Positions 42,447-49,780 of a DNA stretch of 64,000 nt are shown here, in pieces (within the stretch, counting starts at the first letter, position 1; each line of letters opens with the position of its first letter). The notes under the pieces were generated by a model. It had not been told where the DNA came from. It made no database searches and was given only the letters and a program-made list of their open reading frames with translations. Source of the stretch: Akkermansiaceae bacterium (GTDB taxonomy: Bacteria; Verrucomicrobiota; Verrucomicrobiia; Verrucomicrobiales; Akkermansiaceae); contig CAJJBQ010000001.1 in NCBI GenBank assembly GCA_905182405.1, positions 124,001 to 188,000 of the forward strand, written 5' to 3'. Made by a program: the position numbers and the translations under genes.

Positions 42447-44300
42447 CTATTTGTGGAACATCGAAACACTCTTAGCAAGAGTGCCTAAGCGAAGTTCTCC
42501 CGACTTTCCATTTAACCATTTATTAAACCAACTCTTAGGAATTGCTTTGGTTTCACGGATTTGCATGAGGGTGTTGATAATCATCGCTTCATTGGTAACG
42601 GAAAGGTTTGCATCTAGCTCCTTGATGAGCGCTTGGATCGCGGATTGCTTGTGACCGATGTTATGGAGGGCGATGGCCGCTTGAGCGCGAATGAGGGGAA
42701 CTGGATCGTTGAGGCCGGCGACGATCATTTTTTCACTAGAGGATGCTTTCTTGCCAAGGGTAACGAGTCCACTGTGGGCCCAGAAACGCGTGAGGGGGCT
42801 TTTGTGCTTAGTGGCTGCTTCTAGAGCTTCTTGGCCATCAGGATCGCCGGAGGAGGCCAAGAAGGCGATGGTGAGAAGATCCCGACATTCGGACTCGGAA
42901 GCGTCGGCGACGGTTTCCATGATGGTTTTTTCGCCGCGGACGGTATCGAAGAGAGGTTCAGGGATGAGGCCGGTGTCGCGAATCTCGAGCATGTGCTTTA
43001 GGAGTTTGCCACGCATAGAGGTGAGGAGCCCTTCGTGGGCGGGATCAGCAGCGAGGTTCTTGATTTCCCAGGGATCAGTCTGGGTATCGAAAAGTTCTTC
43101 GCTGGGCTGGTTGTTTTCCCAAAGCGAGGCGTGGACGCTGGTGACTGTTCCTTTTTTCCAAGCTTCGTGCCAAGCGGGCCAGGAGGCCATTTGGAATTGA
43201 TAGAAGGAGTAGGGTGCGGCCCAGGTATGCGGAGTGAAATGGCGCACGTACTTGTAGCGGCCAGTGGTGATGCCACGGCGGAGGCCGTAGATCTCATCGA
43301 AGCGGTCGGCGAAGAGAAAGGCGTAGGGTTCCTCACCGGGTTCTTCGCGATTAGGTCCCATGAAGGGGCGGCCTTGCATTTGAGGGTCGTCCTTGAGTCC
43401 GACGAGAGAGAGGGTGGTAGGCGCAAGATCAACGAAGGAAACAATTTCATCGCTGACGGTGCCGTTTCTGAAGGGGCTGAGCTTTTGCCATTTTTCAGGG
43501 ACATGGATGACCATTGGGATGCGGACGCCGGTGTCGTGGAGGTAGCGCTTGCCGCGAGGAGTAGGACCACCGTGGTCCCCATAGTAGAAAATAATGGTGT
43601 CATCGGCGAGGCCGTCCTTCTCAAGTTTGGTGAGGATGTCGCCAATTTGCGTGTCGAGTGCGGTCATGGTGTCGTGGTAAACTGCGAAGTCGTGACGCAT
43701 CTCAGGGAGATCGGGGAGGTAGGGCGGAAGTGTGAGCTTGGCGGGATCGAGGCGTGGGGTCTTTGGGATGATGTTCTTCTTGCGATTGCCAGCGATTCTT
43801 GAAGGGAAGAGATTGCTCTCGTGGGAGATGGTGAGATTGAAGATGGAGAAGAAGGGTTTTCCTTCAGGGCGATTGGAGTAGTGGGCTTTACGTGAGCATT
43901 CGTCCCAGAGGGCGTTGTCGTTTCCGGCGAAGTTATAGTCGGTCTTGGAAGCGTTGCTCGTATAGTAGCCGGCCTTCCGGAGATGGGTGACGTAAGGAGT
44001 CAGCTTGTCCGGGATGGCATGGCGACTTCGCATGTGCTGTGTCCCCATGGCCGGGGAGTAGATACCCATGAGGATGGTGGCGCGAGCGACGGCGCAGACG
44101 GGCGCGTTCGAGTAGGCGGCGGTGAAGCGCGTGCTGCGTGCGGCCAAGGCATCGAGGTTCGGCGTTTGAGCGTCGTCATTTCCGTAGCAGCCGAGCCAGT
44201 GGGACGAATTATCCTCGCTTACGATCCAGAGAATATTGGGCCGGTCTGCTGCGAAAGCGAGAGTTGGGAAAAGAAAAACGAGTAAAAGTTTGGTCATCAT
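42447..44300 (-). CDS. Secreted sulfatase with C-terminal HEAT-like repeats and a CAVAR active site
   Basis: 617 residues with signal peptide (1-17). Seen: WIVSEDNSSHWLGCYGN metal site; an active-site Cys69 in the context CAVARATILMG; HESNLFPSR; FYYGDHGGPTPRGKRYLHDTG; and ELFDTQTDPWEIKNLA. About 150 C-terminal residues are helical HEAT-like repeats (HKSPLTRFWAHSGLVTLG, DPVPLIRAQAAIALHNIG). The formylglycine consensus is CxP(or A)SR; here Val sits at the third position and Ala at the fourth, so maturation by a normal FGE is uncertain. Most likely acts on a sulfated glycan, possibly with the repeats as a docking surface. It does not share an operon with the sulfatase downstream. Confidence 0.85.
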   Translation of the reverse strand: MMTKLLLVFLFPTLAFAADRPNILWIVSEDNSSHWLGCYGNDDAQTPNLDALAARSTRFTAAYSNAPVCAVARATILMGIYSPAMGTQHMRSRHAIPDKLTPYVTHLRKAGYYTSNASKTDYNFAGNDNALWDECSRKAHYSNRPEGKPFFSIFNLTISHESNLFPSRIAGNRKKNIIPKTPRLDPAKLTLPPYLPDLPEMRHDFAVYHDTMTALDTQIGDILTKLEKDGLADDTIIFYYGDHGGPTPRGKRYLHDTGVRIPMVIHVPEKWQKLSPFRNGTVSDEIVSFVDLAPTTLSLVGLKDDPQMQGRPFMGPNREEPGEEPYAFLFADRFDEIYGLRRGITTGRYKYVRHFTPHTWAAPYSFYQFQMASWPAWHEAWKKGTVTSVHASLWENNQPSEELFDTQTDPWEIKNLAADPAHEGLLTSMRGKLLKHMLEIRDTGLIPEPLFDTVRGEKTIMETVADASESECRDLLTIAFLASSGDPDGQEALEAATKHKSPLTRFWAHSGLVTLGKKASSSEKMIVAGLNDPVPLIRAQAAIALHNIGHKQSAIQALIKELDANLSVTNEAMIINTLMQIRETKAIPKSWFNKWLNGKSGELRLGTLAKSVSMFHK

Positions 44301-44442
44301 TTAAGCGATTGTGCAGAACTGACAGAAGATTGGAATTCTAAAGAGTCCGAAGGATAGTTCTTTTAATTTGTTTTGATTCTTCAAAATTTCGCTTCGCAAG
44401 AAGCGGGCTTTTTTTAGGGCTTTAAGGTGCTAGTATGTGCCA

Positions 44443-44676
44443 ATGGAAACAATCGCCCGTGTGATGAGTTTGGACCTCGCTCAAACGATGAAGATGAACT
44501 TGGGCGCCCGCGGGATCGAAGCCTTCATTCCGGATGAGGTCAGCGCGACGGTCGATCCTTTTATCAGTATGGCGAAACAGGGAATCCGCCTTCAGGTGCA
44601 GGAAGGTGACAGCGAGCGCGCCCTTCAGATTCTCCAAGAATTGAAGAACGCGGATATGAGCGAAAACGAGTCTTGA
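44443..44676 (+). CDS. DUF2007-like small protein
   Basis: 77 residues from ATG at 44443. Seen: the DUF2007 pattern of an alpha/beta fold, with IARVMSLDLAQTMKMNLGAR, IEAFIPDE and IRLQVQEGDSERALQILQEL. This domain is called a putative signal-transducing protein in Pfam; no molecular function is established. Standalone, between two minus-strand sulfatase genes. Confidence 0.75.
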   Translation: METIARVMSLDLAQTMKMNLGARGIEAFIPDEVSATVDPFISMAKQGIRLQVQEGDSERALQILQELKNADMSENES

Positions 44677-44729
44677 AAGTCCTTATTTCTTTTGATCACC
44701 GATCCATAATTTTCTAAAGAAATGGCTGG

Positions 44730-44894
44730 TCATGGTCTGGATCGATTTATCCGCTTGGTTAAAGATAAATTCATCACGATTTGGTGATAGTCCTTCTCCT
44801 CAAGAATTCCTCCTTTAACCAGGTTCAGAAGCTCAGCGGAATAGACGTAGAACTTTGGTTCGTATTCGCTGATGCCAATGAAGATCTGCTTCAT
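44730..44894 (-). CDS. Possible small hypothetical protein, 54 residues
   Basis: From ATG at 44894: MKQIFIGISEYEPKFYVYSA followed by LLNLVKGGILEEKDYHQIVM. Plausible composition but no family and no clear ribosome-binding site. It may be a fragment. The rest of 44677-45017 shows nothing. Confidence 0.25.
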   Translation of the reverse strand: MKQIFIGISEYEPKFYVYSAELLNLVKGGILEEKDYHQIVMNLSLTKRINRSRP

Positions 44895-45017
44895 CCTGTT
44901 AATCTCCTTGGTCTTGTTGGCATTTTTTTTGCCTCGAATTTTCAAGAAACCACTCTAGCATTCGTTTCTTTTAAAACACTAGTTGGTATTACTGGGCATA
45001 AGGGAGTTGGAAGCAGC

Positions 45018-46466
45018 TTACTTCTGATTCCAGAGAGGATAGGGATCGTTGAAGCGCTCCATTTCGGATTTGAGAAGGGCTTCCATTTCCTTTAGCTTGG
45101 CGGCATGCTCCTTTAAGGTGGCGAGATTGGTGAGCTTGGGATTATTTTTGCGGTGCTCGGGAAGGAATTCGTTGGGGTTTTCCTTGAGGTTGAACAATTG
45201 CGTTTCTCGTACTTGGCCATCGAGGACGTCGAATTTTACGAGTTTCCAGTCGCCTTTTTTCACAGAACGCATGCCGGGCTTAGTGCCGCCGGCGTAGACG
45301 CCGAAGAGGGTGTCGCGGATCGTTTTTTTATCGCCGGTGAGGACAGGTTTAAAGCTGGTTCCCTCGTTGGTACTCGGGGGCTTGATGTCGGCGAGGTCGC
45401 AGAGGGTGGCAAGGGTATCGAGGAGGTAGATGTTTCCTTGGACGCGGCCTTTTTTCACACCGGGGCCTTTGACGATGTAAGGGACGCGCCAGGTGTGCTC
45501 GTAGAGGTTTTGTTTTCCCTGGAGACCGTGCCGGCCGATGGCCATGCCGTGGTCGGAGGTGTAAATGATGTAGGTGTTATCGAGCTCGCCCATCGCTTCG
45601 ATTTTCTTGAGGACGCGGCCGATTTGGATGTCGATGTTTTCGGAGCAAGCGAATTCGCGGCCGATTTCATTGCGGATGGTGGCTTCATCGCGATTCTTCC
45701 AAACGCCGGGGACGCTGACTTCATCACGGAGGTTGGGGTGGCCGTGGGAGAAGGGGTGTTTTGAAAGATAGTTGATGGGAAGCTCAGGTTGTTTGGGATC
45801 AAGAGCGGGGAGGGATTTTTTATCGCGGTGGTTTTTGGCGCCATATTTGTCGAGGAGTTCGGGCTTTCCGTTGCGCTCGTCGTGCGGGTGGGAGAAGCCG
45901 AAGTAGATGAGGAAGGGGTCTTCATCTTCGGTGGATTCGCGGCTGTCGAGGTAGTCGAGGACTTGTTGGCCGTGCCAATGAGAGCCGGTTTCATCGGTGT
46001 CGCCGCGTTTGGTGGCGTCCTTGACGACTTGGAATTGGTTATTCGCGCCGGAGAACGAGTTACCGCGCTTGCAAGTGCGCATGGTGTCGTATCCCGCACG
46101 ATTGAAGACGGCAGCGAGCGAGTTTTTTTCAAGATTGGGCGGGACGAGTCTGGGGTTGTTTCCGTTGGGTCCCGTTTTCTTCTTGGGGTTATTAGAAGGG
46201 AGGTGCCAGACACTGCGCCCGGTCATAATCATGTGACGGGAGCAGGTGCAGACCGCGCCCATCCAGGAGCCCATGTGGTAGGAGCCATCGAAGACGAGTC
46301 CAGAGCTCGCGAGTTGGTCGATGTTGGGCGTTTCTAAAGCCGACTTGGGATGGTAAACCTTGAGATCAAAAGGCGATTGGTCATCGACGATGATGAAGAG
46401 GAAATTGGGTTTCTTTGCGGAGAGCGAAGCAGTGAGAGCAAGGCTGAGGAGAATCAGAAAGCGCAT
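45018..46466 (-). CDS. Secreted sulfatase with a CTCSR active site
   Basis: 482 residues, signal peptide (1-17). Seen: FIIVDDQSPFDLKVYHP metal Asp pair; active-site Cys73 in AVCTCSRHMIMTG; FGFSHPHDERNG; YTSDHGMAIGRHGLQGKQNLY with the second metal and Lys/His residues; and QLFNLKENPNEFLPEH. The formylglycine motif carries Cys where Pro or Ala is usual, giving two Cys in the motif. No FGE or maturase is in the window. Substrate unknown; domain order is that of ordinary polysaccharide sulfatases. Downstream of a small lipoprotein gene on the same strand (gap 44 bases). Confidence 0.87.
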   Translation of the reverse strand: MRFLILLSLALTASLSAKKPNFLFIIVDDQSPFDLKVYHPKSALETPNIDQLASSGLVFDGSYHMGSWMGAVCTCSRHMIMTGRSVWHLPSNNPKKKTGPNGNNPRLVPPNLEKNSLAAVFNRAGYDTMRTCKRGNSFSGANNQFQVVKDATKRGDTDETGSHWHGQQVLDYLDSRESTEDEDPFLIYFGFSHPHDERNGKPELLDKYGAKNHRDKKSLPALDPKQPELPINYLSKHPFSHGHPNLRDEVSVPGVWKNRDEATIRNEIGREFACSENIDIQIGRVLKKIEAMGELDNTYIIYTSDHGMAIGRHGLQGKQNLYEHTWRVPYIVKGPGVKKGRVQGNIYLLDTLATLCDLADIKPPSTNEGTSFKPVLTGDKKTIRDTLFGVYAGGTKPGMRSVKKGDWKLVKFDVLDGQVRETQLFNLKENPNEFLPEHRKNNPKLTNLATLKEHAAKLKEMEALLKSEMERFNDPYPLWNQK

Positions 46467-46510
46467 GGTTACGCCTTGATACGATTCCCTTTCGGCTATT
46501 CTTCCGTGAC

Positions 46511-46678
46511 TTAGTCATCATTGCCGGGGGTGAGGACGCTCATTCCAGCGCCTGCGGTTTTTCCGGTGAGTCCGATGGTAGTGGTGGCGGCCTTACCGAT
46601 GATCTTCACCGGAGTGGTGATGAGCGAGCAGGAGGAGATCAAAGCAGAGACGATCGTGATCAAGGCGCAACGAAGCAT
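46511..46678 (-). CDS. Tiny lipoprotein, 55 residues
   Basis: ATG at 46678, TAA at 46511. A signal peptide MLRCALITIVSALISSC ends in a lipobox (Cys 17), and the mature peptide TTPVKIIGKAATTTIGLTGK is short and Thr/Gly-rich, ending GNDD. It resembles the 62-residue lipoprotein at 32866-33054 in layout. Same strand as the sulfatase and 44 bases upstream of it, so the two may be co-transcribed. Confidence 0.6.
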   Translation of the reverse strand: MLRCALITIVSALISSCSLITTPVKIIGKAATTTIGLTGKTAGAGMSVLTPGNDD

Positions 46679-46872
46679 TTGATGTTCTTACTAAAGAGAT
46701 TAAAAATAAGCAAGCTGCGCTAAAAGATGATCGCTTTTTGTCCTCTTCTTCCCCGATTTCCCAAATTCAAGGAGAGCGACGTAGAGAGATGAAGGCGATG
46801 ATCTTAGAATAAGAGGGACTCTCGGAAGCGTCCTCTTGCAAGTTGGTAGGAAGGGGTTATGGATACCAATTG

Positions 46873-48081
46873 ATGAAAGTGTTTTTGACCATCTTGTTCG
46901 CTCTCCCTCTTATTTCTTATGCTGAGGATTGGCCTGGTTTTTTAGGTCCCGACGGAAATGGGGCCGTTGCGGAAGAACTGCATATCGATTGGAACGATGA
47001 AGCACCCAAGACGCTTTGGACGGCTGATATTGGAAAAGGTTGTTCGTCGATCTCAGTAGCGGGTGGTCTCGCGGTGACGGTGGGAAACTCAGACAACAAG
47101 GATACCGTTTGGTGCTTCGATGCAGCCACGGGGAAGGTGAAGTGGAAGGATACTTACGAGGAAAAATTGGATCCAAAGTTTTACACCGGGGGTCCGGGTG
47201 CTACGCCCTTGATCCATGAAGGTCGTGTTTACGGTTTGTCCAAAAGCGGTCGCTTGGCGTGTTACGATTTGAAGTCGGGAAAGATCGAGTGGACGAAGAG
47301 TTTCAAAAAGGACTTTAAGGGAAAGGCTCCGATGTGGGGTTACTCGGCCTCACCCACGGTTTTCGAAGATCTGCTGCTCTGTCTTCCTTGTCCCAAAAGT
47401 GGCGCGCTCGTCGCTCTCGATAAGAAATCAGGAGAGCTGCGCTGGCAGTCGGAGGATCCGGCCAAGGCCGGTTATTCCGCACCGGTGATCGCGGACTATC
47501 GGGGGAAGAAAACAGCCTTCGTTTTTCATGGTCGTAAGCTTGTGGCCTATGATCTCGCGGCGAAGGGTGTCGTTCTTTTTGATTACACTTGGAGGACGCC
47601 CTACGACGTCAATGCCTCCAATCCAGTCTTTCAAAACAACATGCTCCACCTCTCCTCTGGCTATGGCATGGGCAACATCGTGCTTGATCTATCAGGAGAC
47701 GAGCCCAAGGAGCTGCACCGCGATCGCGACCGGCGCATGATTTTTCAAAATGCGCTGCCGAAAGAGGGCGATATTATTGGGGTCTTCGGAGACAAGGGAA
47801 TGAAGGCGGAAGTCTACCGTATGGAGATGAAGACGGGAAAACTGAAGTGGGCGGTGTCGATTCCAGGTTCCCGGGGTTCGGCACTGATGTCAGGCGACAA
47901 GCTCATCATTCTTTCGGAAACAGGTGAGCTCATCTTTGGAAAAGAGAGCGACAATCAGTTTTCCATCACGGGTCGCCACAAAATTTTACCGAAGCTTTGC
48001 TGGTCGCCGCCGGCGTTCTCAGACGGCCGGATTTTTGCTCGTTCGAATGGCGGCAAGTTGGTTTGTGTGAGCTTAAAGTAG
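46873..48081 (+). CDS. Secreted PQQ-like beta-propeller protein, paralogue of 9520-10776
   Basis: 402 residues from ATG at 46873, where the signal peptide (KVFLTILFALPLISYAED) begins; the frame is open to 46843. Mature start DWPGFLGPDGNGAVAEEL mirrors the paralogue's DWPQWRGPNRDG. Blades contain TLWTADIG, GKVKWKDTYEEK, GKIEWTKSFKK, GELRWQSEDP and GKLKWAVSIPG, the PQQ-like repeat core. No heme or catalytic motif. Same probable role as the other copy: ligand binding or surface scaffold. Confidence 0.8.
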   Translation: MKVFLTILFALPLISYAEDWPGFLGPDGNGAVAEELHIDWNDEAPKTLWTADIGKGCSSISVAGGLAVTVGNSDNKDTVWCFDAATGKVKWKDTYEEKLDPKFYTGGPGATPLIHEGRVYGLSKSGRLACYDLKSGKIEWTKSFKKDFKGKAPMWGYSASPTVFEDLLLCLPCPKSGALVALDKKSGELRWQSEDPAKAGYSAPVIADYRGKKTAFVFHGRKLVAYDLAAKGVVLFDYTWRTPYDVNASNPVFQNNMLHLSSGYGMGNIVLDLSGDEPKELHRDRDRRMIFQNALPKEGDIIGVFGDKGMKAEVYRMEMKTGKLKWAVSIPGSRGSALMSGDKLIILSETGELIFGKESDNQFSITGRHKILPKLCWSPPAFSDGRIFARSNGGKLVCVSLK

Positions 48082-48099
48082 TTTTGCGTTCGATCTGGA

Positions 48100-48339
48100 G
48101 TGTCTTTTATCAATCGCTCTACCATCCTTTTTCCCGCCCTGATTCTTGGGTGTGTTTCGGCGGCACCGTTGGCGGTAGGAGACTTTGTGATCAATCACTG
48201 CACGGATTTTCCTGACTCGGCAAGGGCGCTGAGGAGGCTGGCCAGATTTGGGAGTGATTCCCGCGAGATCTATTTTGATGACGACGCGCTCTTTTACGGA
48301 AATGGTTCCGAAATCGATCTGATAGATTCCCTCGGGTGA
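48100..48339 (+). pseudogene. Relic of a secreted protein, N-terminal part
   Basis: GTG at 48100 opens MSFINRSTILFPALILGCVS, a signal peptide or lipobox-like leader, followed by NHCTDFPDSARALRRLAR and FYGNGSEIDLIDSLG to a TGA. Coding-looking sequence continues in the next frame (EEMRSCFAVEGGFQLKVLER) for about 20 residues. A truncated, frameshifted gene start is the best reading; no family recognised. Confidence 0.35.
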
Positions 48340-48413
48340 GGAGATGCGTAGTTGTTTCGCCGTAGAAGGGGGATTCCAGTTGAAGGTATTGGAGCGGTAG
48401 CGGAATTGATGAG

Positions 48414-49557
48414 CTAATCATATCTCTTTGTTTTGATTCGTTTGGAAATATTCGTCGTATCGAGAACCTCGCCACGTAGATTTTTGAATTGCACCGTCAT
48501 GGTCGGCGCTCCTGCCTTCACGGTTAGGAGTAGGTAGTTGCCTCCCTGCGAATGAAATTGGGAATTTGGATCAAGGTAGAGATCTCCATCGCCTTTCAGA
48601 CATGTGTTGAAATAGGGAAGCTCTCCTGTCAGTTCAGCACGATCTGCGAAATATCCGAAGCCGGTGATCAAAGCGCTACCGCGGCGGAAGTGTTCGTCCC
48701 ACGCCCCTTTGGTGAGATCGTTTACCGTGGTCTGCTTTTCGTTCATGAGAGTGAACACGAATGCGCTCGTAGTGGACGCCATCGTTTTGGAATACCACTT
48801 AAATTGTGCGGAGTCCGGTTGCCACGCGTGGCAGGTCTGCCAGGTGGTTCCGAAGTCGGTGAGATGGTTCAGATCGAGCGCGATAAAGCGTAGGTCGAAT
48901 TCCGGAAGGTCGAAGAACCATTTCCACTCGTCACCGGGTAAGGCAAAGAACTCTCGATAAGCGCTCGCTTCGATATCGTAAACGGCATGAGCGAGCGGCT
49001 TGGGTCCGCGTGGGGTAAGCTCCCGATCGTGATTTCCGAGAACGGGCATGAATGGTGTGGTGCGGAAAAGGGCCCTGTTGTCGTCAATTAATGCTCGGTA
49101 GGCTTTGGTTCCTTGCTTTTCTTTGCCGTGGAGATTCGCGACGTTGTCTCCAGTGGTGATCAAGAGATGAATATCGTCGGCGACGATGGCGCTGACGTCT
49201 TTACCTCCGCCACCCCAGTCACCGACGATGACGATTCGGAGTTCCTTTGAAGCTGAAAATCTCCGAGACATCGTCGCCGCTGCGGACCCGGTAGTAGTAA
49301 GGTTGTCCTCGCAGTGCCAAGGGAATCTCGACATGGTGAAGAGTAGTCATTTCGGCAGATAGCATCGTTTTTCCGAGCTCCCGACTGTTTCCAAACTCGA
49401 CCGCGGAATTTCCCGGCGCATCGGTTTGCCAGTTCACCACGATCTTGTCGGGTAGGTTGGTCGCGTGGGTGAGCCAAATGGTTTCGATGGGTGCAGCGAA
49501 GCTAAGAGTGGTAAGGCTACTCCAAAGAATCGGGAAAAGTAGGGAGACGATTTTCAT
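48414..49557 (-). pseudogene. Purple-acid-phosphatase-like protein interrupted by a frameshift
   Basis: Two frames together make one protein. The first (ATG 49557) has a signal peptide (VSLLFPILWSSLTTLSFA) and a fibronectin-like domain with IVVNWQTDAPGNSAVEFGN, and stops at 49219. The second, shifted by one base near 49250, holds the calcineurin-like core: VIVGDWGGGGKD, LLITTGDNVANL, FMPVLGNHDREL and the later region to TAA at 48414. The usual C-terminal GHxH motif is not evident: EKQTTVNDLTKGAWDEHF stands in its place, so the second half is also divergent. Compare the intact relative at 30812-32740. Either a recent mutation, a sequencing error or a dead gene. Confidence 0.6.
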
Positions 49558-49780
49558 TTTTCGGGCGTCGGAGAGGGAATCGACAAAGCGGGCTTAACCT
49601 TGGGTTTATTATGGGAAAACCCCCAGTTACATCAACACCCTGAAGAATTCTTAGCGGCTTGCCTTGAGGTCGGTCGAAGTCTTAGGGATGTCGAGCATGT
49701 CGGCCTTTACTTCTGCGAAAGCCGCGTAATCGCCAAGTCACACCGCCTTGCGCTCCTTCTCGATAATGGAGGGGTGATTT

